Part shown: piece by piece, positions 1 through 10,962 of the stretch | How the letters are laid out: the number at the start of each line of letters is the position of its first letter | How positions within the stretch are numbered: position 1 is the stretch's first letter | Assembly: GCA_946894095.1 (NCBI GenBank) | Contig: OX335642.1 | Location: 879,021-943,020 of the forward strand | DNA from: Incurvaria masculella | Taxonomy: Eukaryota > Arthropoda > Insecta > Lepidoptera > Incurvariidae | Direction: 5' to 3' | Length of the DNA: 64,000 nt | Notes under the pieces: model-generated | Database searches by the model: none | Told to the model about the DNA's origin: nothing | The model's input: only the letters and a program-made list of their open reading frames with translations | Position numbers and translations under genes: made by a program

Positions 1-32
1 ACATAAGCAAAGTCGAAAACATCACATAATTA

Positions 33-418
33 CGTTTTTTTTATGTAACTGGACATGGATGGCTAATACCGAACTGACCGTCTGATATTAACCTAACACA
101 CCACATGGGAACTGGGTGCCACGCCAGGACCTTCCTTATATCGCTCGGCTACATTGAACTGGATGGAAAACAGACAATTTTCATTGCCGCTTCGACCATC
201 GTTCATTCAATGCGATGCTACAAACCTGGGCGGGATCAACCCTACCACCTAGTAAGTAAGGGAGGGGACACAGTTTTACATGGAATCCGAACCACGGCCA
301 GCCTCAACGGTTGAAAATAGCCACCCATCCAGAAAAATAACCACGTTCACAGGTTCCTACCCCAACTAATCGATTCGCAAGGCGTCGCACACTGAGCTAC
401 GGTGGCTGTATGCACGCA
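33..418 (-). mobile_element. SINE, 5S-rRNA-like head, near full length
   Basis: Read on the minus strand, the head (about 418 to 306) leads into the shared SINE body and ends in the tail GCCATCCATGTCCAGTTACA followed by A-rich sequence. The motif CTGGATGGGTGGC in the head corresponds to the TGGATGGGTGACC block of 5S rRNA. The body matches copies at 12.6, 21.8 and 37.1 kb. The head is more decayed than in the 12.6 kb copy, so the 5S assignment rests on that alignment. The 69-residue open frame inside is not a gene. Confidence 0.75.
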
Positions 419-727
419 AGCTGAATAATCTATAACATAAACAATACAAACTTTCCGAAATAGCTTGAACATAAAAATTCACGTCGTATATTCGAGAATA
501 AACTTTTCAGCTGGCTCATAAACGTCGCTGAAGGTGCAAAGGTGTGCCATGATACCCGACCGGCACCTTAAATATGCTTGTCTACATAAGGCTTTCCAGT
601 CACGTCCACACGTGCGAATCCTTCCCGCGCCTCAGCGGGAAAACACACAGCTCAGGAGTTTGTCTAGGCGGCGGTCACACTGGAACTTGTCCTTCTGTTT
701 CCTTTGTTGTATTTTTTTTAGAACCAG
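419..727. other. unassigned sequence
   Basis: No gene, RNA or recognisable repeat seen. Two overlapping open frames of 60-65 residues show no family motif. Confidence 0.5.
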
Positions 728-935
728 CTGATATAATTATTACTGTCTTGATGTAAGACTGGGGAACTTGATGCCATGTCTAGGTGCCATGCATGATAAA
801 TTTGCTGATACCATTATTACAGCCTTGATAGAAGACTGGGGAACTAGGCGACATGACAAGGTGCCATGCATGATAAATATGCTTATACTATTATTACTGT
901 CTTGATATAGACTGGGGAACTATATGCCATACCTT
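728..935 (+). repeat. degenerate ~77-bp tandem repeat, 2.5 units
   Basis: Three successive blocks share TTATTACTGTCTTGAT, GACTGGGGAACT and GGTGCCATGCATGATAAAT in the same order at about 77-bp spacing. The third block runs directly into a SINE fragment, and the GGTGCCATG part resembles the SINE body, so the array may have grown from a SINE edge. Confidence 0.6.
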
Positions 936-1125
936 GTTTTGCTGGGCTACAAGAAACTGGATGAAAAATGCGGACAACTTTCATTGCCATTGAATGATTT
1001 CAATATGGTATGAAGTGAAAAGATGGATGCGAGTTTTAGACAACCTACTGTTAACATGGAATCTCACCCATGACCAACTTCAAAGATTGAAAAGCGGTCA
1101 TCCATCCAAAACCGCCCCTGTTGTA
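936..1125 (-). mobile_element. SINE fragment, diverged
   Basis: It contains the SINE-body landmarks GGGCTACAAGAAACTGGATG and GACAACTTTCATTGCC, then a diverged stretch ending in GGTCATCCATCC, the position of the 5S-like block in related copies. The ends are unclear. Confidence 0.5.
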
Positions 1126-1249
1126 GCTGTTTGAACGGCCGTGGCATACAAACATTGATTTAACGATTTTCCTCCGTCGCGGACATTGACTGCCAAGATT
1201 GAACATTCAAACTGTATTCATAAAGTCATTATTTTTACAGCTGTCTTTC

Positions 1250-1660
1250 TTTAATGATTGCTAACATACATGTCACATTCGTTGAGAAAAGTGACGTATT
1301 TCTTGGTACGAAAATGTTTGTTTTACTTAAGTCAACCCAGAATAGCTTCAGCGTCTAATGTCTGATACGATACGACGGCAATATTTTTGAATTTGCAGTC
1401 AATGTCTGCAACGCAGGTAACGCGTTAAATCAATGTATGTATAATATTGAACACTGTGTTAGTAGGAGACATTGATTACATAAGTTATGGGTATGAAGCC
1501 GGTGGCGAAATTATTAAACGCAATACCCACGAAAGGTATGTTTGCCGGCTCATGTCGAGCCCTGCACTAAATTTTTGACCGCTTTATTTCTTTAATTAAT
1601 GTATCCTTGCTTCACGGTTTATTGTACATATATTTGACATTAGTTAAGATTTTATTCGTA
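1250..1660 (+). repeat. dispersed repeat, blocks A-B-C-A'
   Basis: Block A (CATTCGTTGAGAAAAGTGAC, ~1275), block B (TTTGCAGTCAATGTCTGCAA, ~1394, with the stem AATCAATGT/ACATTGATT) and block C (TTTATTTCTTTAATTAATG, ~1583) are followed by a second, weaker A-like block. The same blocks occur at 62.69-63.00 kb in the order B-C-A, and block B alone at 34.13-34.25 kb. Confidence 0.5.
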
Positions 1661-2084
1661 TACACACGATGGGCAACACTTCTTTCGTGCGTTGACTCCA
1701 CGCACAAAAAAATCCGCCAAACTAACAAATACTTGAACAACATCTAACTCTATCCTTGCCAACGTGACCCCAATTCCAACGTCCCCTTTTAAAGACACAG
1801 GTAACTCTAATAGGTCCCAAACACCCACTTAATTGCCGTTCCAATCCTTAGATCTGGTGCGTGCTTCGAATAATGCCTTCCTACTGATTCTAATCACTTG
1901 GCCCTGCTGAATCCCTTAAGGGATGTTCTTGTGTGCGATTTTATGGAAAAACATGTAATTTAGTAGAAACGTTTCAAATACCTGGGTTAAATACCCGCCC
2001 CGTTCTTGCACCAAATTCTTTCTCATTCTGAGCTGGATAAGTGTATTTTTTAAATAGGTGACTTTTTAGGGAATTTAGTATATT
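1661..2084. other. unassigned sequence
   Basis: Single-copy-looking AT-rich DNA in this window; nothing recognisable. Confidence 0.5.
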
Positions 2085-2411
2085 AAAAACCGGCCAAGTG
2101 CGAGTCGGACTCGCACACGAAGGGTTCCGTACCATCGTAAAAAAAAACACGTTTTTTGTATGGGAGCCCCCTTTAATTTTAATTATTTTTTAATCTTACC
2201 TATTTGTTGTTGTAGCGGCAAAATAAATACACACTGTGTGAAAATTTCAGCTGTCTACCTGTTACGGTTACTGAGATACAGCCCTGTGACAGACGGACAG
2301 ACGGACGGACGGACGGACGGACGGACGGACGGACGGACGGACGGACGGACGGACAGCGGAGGCTTAGTAATAGGGTTCCGTTTTCACCCTTTGGGTACGG
2401 AACCCTAAAAA
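2085..2411 (+). mobile_element. GACG-core non-autonomous element, full length
   Basis: The order is AAAAACCGGCCAAGTGCGAG, the palindrome GCGAGTCGGACTCGC, AGGGTTCCGTACC (2121-2133), a T-rich spacer, GCGGCAAAATAAATACACAC, GATACAGCCCTGTGACAGAC, a long (GACG)n tract, GGAGGCTTAGTAATAGGGTT, and a terminal hairpin ending ACGGAACCCTAAAAA. The 13-base block at 2121-2133 is the exact reverse complement of 2394-2406, giving subterminal inverted repeats. It has no coding capacity; the 82-residue open frame is repeat-derived. Class is uncertain: the subterminal palindromes, 3' hairpin and internal microsatellite resemble non-autonomous Helitron/Helentron-type elements, but a SINE-like or other origin is not excluded. 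Confidence 0.8.
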
Positions 2412-2527
2412 AAGCACATTACCTGACTTGACTGTTTAAAAACTTTTCCAACATGCAAGTGCCTTTTAAATTTTTAAATAAAATGAACAGAATGGATTCT
2501 TCTTTCTCCGTAATACCGATGTTTAAT

Positions 2528-3456
2528 ACAAACTGAGGTAGCCGGCTCCGCTCGGGTCAATGTCGATTTGAACTAATGTCGGTTTGAATTATTTCCTAGA
2601 TCTTAAACTAGTTCCCCATATAAACTGTCTGGAATCCACTCTATGAAGTTTATGTAAGTAAGTTAGAGGGTGTACAGAAAAATTTCTGCGATGCCTTAGC
2701 TATAGATTGAGTGACCCAAAAAGCTCATATGCCAAAATGATCACTCGCTAAAATAAATGTACTCTTCTCGAAAGACGTTCTCAACTTGATCTAGTTACTC
2801 TATATAAGATCTGTAATAATATAATCGACTCCCCTAGCCTTCTCGAACTGATAGATTTTATAGTCCCGCTAAGAAGCACTAGATTTAATGCATTATTCCA
2901 CCTTAGTAACGTACGCACAAATGCAGGTGTTAGAGATCCTGTTAGAGGAATGTGCCAGCTGTACAATGAAAAGATGACAAAATCAGATTTGTTTTTCGAC
3001 TCCACACGTACATTTAAATATAATGTCAGAAATCTTAAGCTATTGTAAGCAAACATATGTACCAACTATATATCTTATTCTTATTTACACGTATGTTCCT
3101 AGTTTGTAATTCCGCATGCACCACCTTTTCTTAAATGTATTCTTATGATTAGTGAGGAATAGCTTTGGATACGAGCAAATTCCAATTATTTGTTATTGTT
3201 ACTGCTTTCATTGTTCGTGTCTGTATTTCCTCCTAAATAAATAAATAAACAAACCTTATTCCCTTATTTCATCCCTTCGAGTTTAATTTTCGCCTTTTTT
3301 TTATTTAAATTTTTAAATATTTTCAGTTTCGTTTTGTCCTTCTCTAAGGTCCAGACTATCTTTCTAACAATATTCATCAAAATTGCTTCAGCGGTTCAGG
3401 CGTGAAAATGCAATATACTGACAGAGTTTCTGTCGCATTTATAATATTTGTTAGCA
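2528..3456 (+). mobile_element. GGCTCCGCTCGGG repeat, interrupted by a LINE tail
   Basis: The 5' part (2530-2609) has CTGAGGTAGCCGGCTCCGCT. The 3' part (3256-3456) has TTGCTTCAGCGGTTCAGGCG and ends GTCGCATTTATAATATTTG. The uninterrupted relative at 13374-13652 contains both halves together, so the LINE tail at 2610-3255 appears to have landed inside an older copy. Shorter pieces of the family occur at 5256-5290, 5642-5700, 26035-26210 and 62146-62215. Confidence 0.6.
2610..3255 (+). pseudogene. Jockey-like LINE, reverse-transcriptase C-terminal tail
   Basis: Three frames joined by small indels give the C-terminal end of a Jockey/CR1-group retrotransposon protein. Visible pieces are WNPLYEVYVSKLEGVQK, FLRCLSYRLSDPKSSYAKM, LLERRSQLDLVTLYKI, DSPSLLELIDFIVPLRS and the last frame ending at a TAA at 3046-3048. 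This matches the usual order after the polymerase domain: VQKxFLR, then the ERR..D...LYK block, then the hydrophobic 'LLxLIxFxVPxR' block. There is one in-frame stop near 2730 and at least one frameshift near 2680. About 200 bp of 3' UTR follow, ending in an (AAAT)n tail near 3240-3250. It is 5'-truncated and dead. Confidence 0.8.
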
Positions 3457-3499
3457 TTTCACGTTATTTGCAAAAAACCTATTAATATACTTAAAGTCT

Positions 3500-3680
3500 A
3501 AACTGTGTACCCCACATGGCCGTAACCTTGTGTCTAGGTATAAATATTTCATTAGCTTATTATTTTTAGCCCTGTCAAGGCTTCCATCTTGTGGTCATGC
3601 TATATGTACCAGGAAGATCTCTTTAGACTTGAGATCCACCAGCAAAATATCAGGCTCAGGTCTATCAGATTAAATAGGTC
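3500..3680 (-). pseudogene. LINE with PD-(D/E)XK-type endonuclease, remnant
   Basis: On the minus strand the frame reads PDILLVDLKSKEIFLVHIA, a stop, then PQDGSLDRAKNNKLMKYLYL. The second part aligns with the better preserved remnant at 15606-16025 (ENLDRAENEKLMKYLDL). The PD...D...K spacing before it fits the restriction-like endonuclease at the C-terminus of R2-group LINEs. That family assignment is inference from motif order. Only about 60 codons remain, with a stop. Confidence 0.6.
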
Positions 3681-4492
3681 AATTCAAATTCAGATTAGTG
3701 CCATCCTATTCCAACACGTCTTCCGGTTAGTATTTATAATATGATATTTAATATCTAACGATAAGTGACACACTGTATGTGTGGAATTTTAAATAAATAA
3801 ACTAGAAACAGAACAACTTCCAGAGCGAAATAGGCATGTTACATTGGGAATATATTTCAATTAATGATCAATCAATCAACCGTCCTGCCTGATGGTTAGG
3901 GCGGTAGTTAGAGAATTAGGGAGTTAAATAAAACATGGGGAGGTCCCAGGCCACCTCGCAGGGTCCCGTTGCTACATCGAATTAAGCCGAACGACCGACC
4001 GCCCGCTGCTTATTGAATTCGTTGCGAACGAGACCCGAGATTGCGAAGCTTGACCCCTCGGGCGAGCTTTGACATTTACAGATTTATGCAGCATGACATG
4101 CGAGTATACATTTTATTTGAGATTACATTTCTGTACTATTTTGAAATTAATCAAATTATTTAAAATGTAAATATGCTCAAACCATACAAACATCTTTTAA
4201 CGATCTTTGTTTCTATATTCTCTGTTATCCACCTGTTTCATATCTTGTCTGGCCCCACTACTCCGTAAAGTGTCCTTAAGGAACACATTTTTACTGCATT
4301 GATGCTTTACTCGAGCTTCTTCATCCATGCATTAATATCGCTTCCATAGCTTAGAGTTCGTGAAATATATCTTGGGTCCTGTGACAGCCATCGTTATCGA
4401 GTTCCGTGTGTTTTGACAACACAATTTACGCGTGACAATGTCACATTTTATTGATTGGAGGGCGCAAAGAGTGACGTCTCTCGGGACATACT
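3681..4492. other. unassigned sequence
   Basis: AT-rich with a less AT-rich patch at about 3940-4070. No frame or repeat that I can name. Confidence 0.5.
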
Positions 4493-5056
4493 TTAAGGTG
4501 GCCCATCCCGCTCAACTCCCCATACAACCGGGGAAAGAAGATCACGCAGATATTACTTGTCAAAGATCCCAAATTTTGTGCAAAATAGCTTTATTTGATC
4601 GAACTAGATGTCTGATGACCGTTGGCATTGTAAAATTGTGTTTGGTTCCTAAGTTATAAGGTCCGAAAGTTCGTATTTTTCGCGCGTTTTATTCAATAAC
4701 TTTGGAGGTCGATTACGCAATGATAAAGTAAGAATATCTTAAAAAGATCAGACATAGCTTATTTAATCAAGATTTATAATCTTTTTGGTTTTATATTTAT
4801 ATTTTATAATCTAGTTGTTAGATATTTGACTACAGCGGTCTTAGTTTACTTTTAGCTATAAGTCGTTATGTAATTAAAATTTTCGTAAATCTTACCAAAT
4901 CATACACTATACACATTGTCTTTTTTGTGGACATGTTGCATTGCTCACCACGGAGCCTGTCTTATTCTTTGAAACAGAGAAGGTCCCAGAGCGCAACAGC
5001 ACAGTTTTGTACCGTGCCCGCGATTGAGTCAGTGCCGCCGGGTTGGGCCACCTTAA
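4493..5056 (+). mobile_element. TTAA-flanked MITE, copy 1
   Basis: TTAA at both edges encloses terminal repeats GGTGGCCCATCCCG and CGGGTTGGGCCACC (one mismatch). The interior matches copies at 5937-6486 and 31377-31926 nearly end to end. It has no coding capacity. TTAA duplication is typical of piggyBac-type transposition, although these termini do not start with the CCC usual for piggyBac, so the superfamily stays open. Confidence 0.85.
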
Positions 5057-5641
5057 GTTATCGATCTTGCAAATTCGGCAGGGAGTTTCATATTCGGGCC
5101 TAACTGAGGTATATATTTTTGTGAAAATGGCGTAAAAACAAAAATCACTTGTGTATAAAAGTACAGTCCTCACAAAACTTGTGGAACCTTTTTCTCATAC
5201 CATGTTCAATAAGTACCACCTAGCCAAGCGGCATAGCATAAATAAAATAAATTGATCGAGCGGATCCGGAAACCTCAGCTAGTATCCTATAATGTGACGA
5301 TAATGGATATTACCGTGCAAACTTATCTTATTTCGGGTATACTCAGTTCGCGTTAGAAGCCAAATTCAGAATCCCCTTTCTTTACGAAACTCCCTTCAAT
5401 ATACGAAAGCCATTCATTCGATACCGCGGTCTCATCCAATCTATGCTCGCTCGATCTCTCAAAGGATATGTTGTACGAATTCCGGCAACACACACATCCT
5501 CCGAGCAGTTCGTCTTCCTTTGATGTCGCTTTAAATACATATGAACAGCTTTGCTGCCGAAAAATCTGTTACTGAAAAATGGCTTGCAGAAATGCAATTC
5601 ATTTGACTTTTAGAACTAACAATACAGAAAAAAATGTATTA
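5057..5641. other. unassigned sequence with a small repeat fragment
   Basis: Contains a reverse-orientation scrap of the GGCTCCGCTCGGG family at 5256-5290 (GAAACCTCAGCTAGTATCC). Otherwise nothing recognisable. Confidence 0.45.
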
Positions 5642-5700
5642 CTAGGTGAGGTGCCCGGTTCCGCTCGGGTAGGTGGTGCCGTTGCCAAGATAACCATGCA
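5642..5700 (+). mobile_element. GGCTCCGCTCGGG repeat, 5' fragment
   Basis: ACTAGGTGAGGTGCCCGGTT and CCGCTCGGG match the start of the copies at 13374 and 62146. The downstream part is not recognisable. Confidence 0.5.
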
Positions 5701-5830
5701 GGGACCCACCCGAAAAAACACAAAACAAATAATCAAAATCTCTCTCTTTAGGAGGAACTCTGTGACAAATGTCGAAGAGTTACATATATGTGAAAAGAAT
5801 ATTAGATGTACATGTTGTTTCACCTTTCTA

Positions 5831-6790
5831 CGTTTAGTTTTTTATGTACCTAACTGGACATGGATGGCTAATAACCCAGCCCAGCCCAACACGCCAAATT
5901 CCCTAAGGGTTTAAGATGCCTTGCCAGGACCTTCCCTTAAGGCGGCCCAACCCGGCGGGCCTAACTCATTCGCGGGCACGGTACAAAACCGTGCTGTTGC
6001 GCTCTGGGACCTTCTCTGTTTCAAAGAATAAGACAGGCTCCGTGATGAGGAAGATGCAACATGTCCACAAAAAAGACAATGTGCATAGTGTATGATTTGG
6101 TAAGATTTACGAAAATTTTAATTTTAAAACGACTTATAGCTAAAAGTAAACCACGACCGCTGTAGTCAAAAATCTAACAAAAACCAAATAGATCATAAAT
6201 CTTGATTAAATAAGCTATGTCTGATGACTAATCTTTTTACGATGTTCTTACTTTACCATAGTGTAATCCACCTCCAAAGTTATCGTATAAAACGCGCGAA
6301 AAATTCGAACTTTCGGACCTTATAACTTATAAACCAAACATAATTTTACAATGCCAATGGTCATCAGACATCTAGTTCGATCAAATAAAGCTATTTTGAG
6401 CAAAATTTTGGATCTCTGACAAGAAATATGGGCGTGATCTTCTTTCCCCTTTTGTATGGGGAGATGAGCGGGTTGGGCCACCTTAATGAGCACGGCTACT
6501 TAGAATTGGATGGAAGACACGGACCATTGTTTATTGCCGCTTCGACCACATTTTAATTCAATACGATGGTACCAGCTCGGGAAGCCTTGCAGGGGAAGGA
6601 GGTCCACAGTTTTACATGGATTCTGAACCGTGGATCTAATCCCAGTCGTAACGAAATGCACTTATACAACTTTTAAGAGAAAGAAAATGGTGCATGAACT
6701 TTGCGGGGATTTGAACCCTGACCTCTGTGATGAAAGTCAAGTCCACCAAGTTCGTCGGTGATCGCGATACCACCTCAGCCGAGCTCTATC
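5831..6790 (-). mobile_element. SINE, tRNA-like head, split by a MITE
   Basis: The tail side (CTGGACATGGATGGCTAATA, 5854 on) stops at CCAGGACCTTCCC, and the rest resumes at 6487 with TGAGCACGGCTACTTAGAAT. The two parts meet exactly across the TTAA of the nested MITE. The head near 6695-6740 read on the minus strand contains AGGGTTCAAATCC, a good Pol III B box. Full length apart from the insertion. Confidence 0.8.
5937..6486 (-). mobile_element. TTAA-flanked MITE, copy 2, nested in a SINE
   Basis: TTAA at 5937-5940 and 6483-6486 bracket GGCGGCCCAACCCG and CGGGTTGGGCCACC. The body is the reverse complement of copies 1 and 3 and 542 bp long, the same as copy 3. The host SINE is interrupted exactly here, and uninterrupted relatives read CTTCCTTTTATGAGCACGG or CTTCCCTTCATGAGCACGG, so a single TTAA is the inferred pre-insertion site. 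Confidence 0.9.
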
Positions 6791-6940
6791 CACTAAGCTT
6801 TAGTAAATAATGTCGAATGGGTCGACTAATGATAGCATTAGCTGGCTAAACTTAGCTTTAGCCCGACGATATCATTTACACAACGCAAAGTTATCCGTAC
6901 ATTAACTTTTTCCTTGGTGAATTTCTTTTTTCCTGAAAAT

Positions 6941-7740
6941 ATGAAGAGTCACTGGAGATCGATCCAGGAGTAAGCAAAATATGAAGAGTCACTGGAGATC
7001 GATCCAGGAGTAAGCAAAATATGAAGAGTCACTGGAGATCGATCCAGGAGTAAGCAAAATATGAAGAGTCACTGGAGATCGATCCAGGAGTAAGCAAAAT
7101 ATGAAGAGTTACTGGAGATCGATCCAGGAGTAAGAAAAATATAAAGAGTCACTGGAGAGCGATCCAGGAGTAAGCAAAATATGAAGAGTCACTGGAGATC
7201 GATCCAGGAGTAAGCAAAATATGAAGAGTCACTGGAGATCGATCCAGAAGTAAGCAAAATATGAAGAGTCACTGGAGATCGATCCAGGAGTAAGCAAAAT
7301 ATGAAGAGTCACTGGAGATCGATCCAGGAGTAAGCAAAATATGAAGAGTCACTGGAGATGGATCCAGGAGTAAGCAAAATATGAAGAGTCACTGGAGATC
7401 GATCCAGGAGTAAGCAAAATATGAAGAGTCACTGGAAATCGATCCAGGAGTAAGCAAAATATGAAGAGTCACTGGAGATCGATCCAGGAGTAAGCAAAAT
7501 ATGAAGAGTCACTGGAGATCGATCCAGGAGTAAGCAAAATATGAAGAGTCACTGGAGATCGATCCAGGAGTAAGCAAAATATGGAAAGTCACTAGAGATC
7601 GATCCAGGAGTAAGCAAAATATTAAGAGTCACTGGAGATCGATCCAGGAGTAAGCAAAATATGAAGAGTCACTGGAGATCGATCCAGGAGTAAGCAAAAT
7701 ATGAAGAGTCACTGGAGATCGATCCAGGAGTAAGTAAAAT
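6941..7740. repeat. 40-bp minisatellite, 20 units
   Basis: Twenty consecutive units, each exactly 40 bp, run from ATGAAGAGTC to TAAGCAAAAT. Most units are identical. Private changes mark a few, for example near 7107, 7134-7163, 7368, 7436 and 7583. Each unit carries the palindrome GATCGATC inside the weak stem CTGGA...TCCAG. The period is not a multiple of three and each unit contains stops, so it is not a repeat protein. There are no unique spacers. Confidence 0.97.
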
Positions 7741-10440
7741 AAATCGGAACTCAAAACTAATTTAATTTTACGTGATTTTTTTAGCATTCGTTTGACTGCT
7801 ATACAGGAATCATTTCTTATTGTTGGTATTTTACCTTGTGTGTGGCAAAATAAATAGAAAATAAAGAGAAAATCACATATTTGAATCTCTAATGATCTTA
7901 CTCACCCCTTCTTCATCCTTGTATGGTAGAGATAATGTTTCTATGCAATATGTGTGATGTGAATGTAAAGAAGTTGTAGTTTCATACGTATATATAGTTG
8001 TGGAACCATTTAATATTTTTTGAATAAACAAAAAAGGCCCTTTAGTTACCCGGCGAACTCTCCGTAGTATTCAAGCAGGAAAAATTGTAACGGAATAAGA
8101 TTAGGGACTTTAGTTCGTTTTCCATTTAATTTTAAGTTATATTTGAGGAAAGTCGCAATTGAAAAATAATAAATTCTTATTTTATAGAAGGCCACATAAA
8201 TATTGTATTAGTTTAGAGCAAAGGTAATGAATACTGGATCTGAACCAACCAACAAACCAACAGCGGATGATGCATTTTTTTTAAATTAATTAAATATGTG
8301 TACCTTTTAGTATTTTATTGTATACTAAAACCAACAAATTAATATAATTGGATCATTATTCCCAATTGATTACGTAACGAACATCAGGCAAATAATGTAT
8401 CATTAAATTACGTTTTGTTAAATGCAAACACAAATATATATTGCAGTAATTGAATAAACCTGATTGGCAAATGCCCGCACAAGAAAAATGAACAGACAAT
8501 ACTTCAATATTCTGGGAGCTTAAATTGAAATTATTACATTATTTGGCTCGGTGATCATTTTACATGAATATTTTTTTACAAGATATATTGATAACAAAAT
8601 TTCAATACATCGACCTTTATATTCTTGATTATTTTCGCTCAAGTTTAAGAATCCCTACGTAGAAGAAGTGGCTAAAAAGTTCACTGGGCATATTATTTTT
8701 AACCTTCACCTGATCATTTTTTAGAAAAAAAAAACCACTGCCGTATAGGCTAGACATAATAAGATAGCATCATTCACTGATCATTTTTTTCAAGTTTATT
8801 ATAATTTTAATGCCAAAAATGACATGACAGGACCTCTTCTTTAGGAATGTAGATATCTACGCACACATATCTGATTTGAACGCTCACTCGTATGACCATA
8901 CAACGCTGGGTTCTGTCCCAAGCCACGCATACAGAATCTGTGACGTCAAACCGATGAAGAATTGTGATACATAAAGGAGTTTTCATGTCAAAATAAATAG
9001 TGTTGATGATTGTGGCAGCATTTAGCGAGAGAACATGAAAAAATATGCAGAAGGCTGAAGTTCGAAGCCGGTGCGTCTGCCTTCGATTTGTGCGAGTAGG
9101 ATGTCTGATGATAGGACAACCATGAGATTACGTCAATCGCTGGATACCTGAGATCGAAGGTCAGCCCCCAGAAGCCAGAAACGAAACCCATATATTTTTT
9201 AGAAAAACTTTCTCTATTGAATGTAATTATATTTATATGCGCTCCCCGAGTATGTATCGGGCGAATTCGATGATGAGGTACAGACAGCATAACGATGTCG
9301 ACAGCAATCAGAGCGATTGGTGAATCTGGTAGATACGGTAACGTCAGCATAATGAGATTAGACACTGGAACTGCTATTTTAAATTCGATAGCTATTTAGA
9401 TTTATTTTTTAACTGAAAGAAGATTGAAGGAAGAAAAAAGTGTGTTTGGACACGACGGGTAAAAATAATAAACAATAGAAGCACAATTTACAGGGTGTAC
9501 CTATGTGAACCGTATTACCAAGTCAAAAGTGCAACCATTATTATTAATAAAGACTTTCTAAAGGTTATACGTACTTAGAACCCGTAAACATAAACCATTA
9601 ATTAGGAGAGGTGTGTCTGCAGAAAAAACGAAAATCCCGAAGAACGAGGTTCTTGGAAAAGCTTTGAAAAATGTTTGTGTTATTAGCTGGTAACTGTATA
9701 TAGTGTAATAATCTCTACAGTTCACCGGGGAATCGCTATCTCCGTTGAGGAACCACGGCAATGTATAATATTTTTTCTGTAAGTTTTTTTGATTTTTTTT
9801 ATTCATATTTTTTTGATTTTTTTTTAAAATTACAATGGTAAGAACAATTTAATTCCTACCACTTAAACTGGCCCACAGGCTAATCTAGTTATTAATCTAT
9901 TGGATATTTATTATTTAATATTCTTTAAAGATAGATGTGTTGATGTGAAATGATTTAGTAACAAAAGAAGCAACTATACTGTTATTTTTCTTTTCAATCC
10001 AAATATACCGTTATTATATATTTTTTCCGTGCCTGCGGTCTGCAGAACCATGGGTCGAAGAGGCCTTTCGATTGCCGCTTTGAAATAATTGTCACAGTAC
10101 ACGGACGTTTCCGCTGACCATACAGATTATTTATTCCGTAACTAATTACCACAAAGTAAATTTGAAAAACTGGGGGCGCTTTCCGGTCAGAGCGGTTGGT
10201 CACAAAGTATCGCATGGTGCACATTTAAATAGATGTGATTAAAAGTACTTATTTGTTTTAGGTTGGGCGGCGCGCAAGCTGACGGATAAAACGTGAGGTA
10301 TCTCATTGAAATAAGCTGTGAAAATATGTTTAAGCTCTCTAGCAATAGCTAGATGGCAATGTAATCGCTCTCCACTCGTTATAAATTCCGAATCATAATT
10401 GAGCTCAGCTAGGTTGACATATTTTTGTCAAGTTTTAATT
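7741..10440. other. unassigned sequence
   Basis: 2.7 kb without a nameable feature, mostly AT-rich. A less AT-rich patch at 8930-9370 holds a 125-codon open frame on the minus strand with no motif I recognise; I do not call it a gene. A TACAGGGTGT motif at about 9490 resembles a common insect MITE end, but no partner end was found. Confidence 0.45.
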
Positions 10441-10585
10441 ATGGAACCCGACATGGATGGGTCCACAAAACTACGATCATGAGGTTAGCCCAAGATACCA
10501 CATTCCAGGAGAAATTAGCTGCCATGCCAGGACCTTCCCTTCATGAGCACGGCTAGACTGAACTGGATGAAAAACACCGAAAAAA
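10441..10585 (-). mobile_element. SINE tail-side fragment
   Basis: ACATGGATGG, GCTGCCATGCCAGGACCTTC and CTTCATGAGCACGGCTAGAC match the SINE body. The similarity stops at about 10585, so the copy has lost its head. Confidence 0.7.
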
Positions 10586-10722
10586 GTGATAGGTATCTTA
10601 GAAGTGGCAGCCACTTCTAAGATGTTTTTGTAAATTTTACCACGAATACTGGTCAATTTGTGGTTGGGAATACATGTAAAAACATGGTCCCCTGCCCTAC
10701 TATGGGCGAAAGCTTCAAAACC

Positions 10723-10962
10723 TCCCTCCATGGCACGCACTTATATGACGGTCAAAATTGTATACAAATATTTGAATCGATAGTTTAGGTACCGCGTGTT
10801 CCGTATGTTAAATGCGTTTTATTATTAATTAATATTTTTTTTCATTGTGTTATCCGCAAATATGAAAAAATCCGTTCAACAATCTACTTAAATACGGTTT
10901 ACAATAAATGTAGCTGTACTCAAATGTCGGAGTCTCCTGGCATGGCACGCACTTATATTGGC
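10723..10962 (+). repeat. duplicated short motif
   Basis: CATGGCACGCACTTATAT occurs at 10729-10746 and 10940-10957, each preceded by CTCC. The sequence between and around them is otherwise different. Origin unknown. Confidence 0.5.

Noticed and set aside
6941..7740. CRISPR-like array of 40-bp repeats
   Set aside because: Units are directly contiguous with no unique spacers; it is a minisatellite in eukaryotic DNA.
8988..9365. 125-codon minus-strand frame as a gene
   Set aside because: No family motif and no start or splice context that would support coding.
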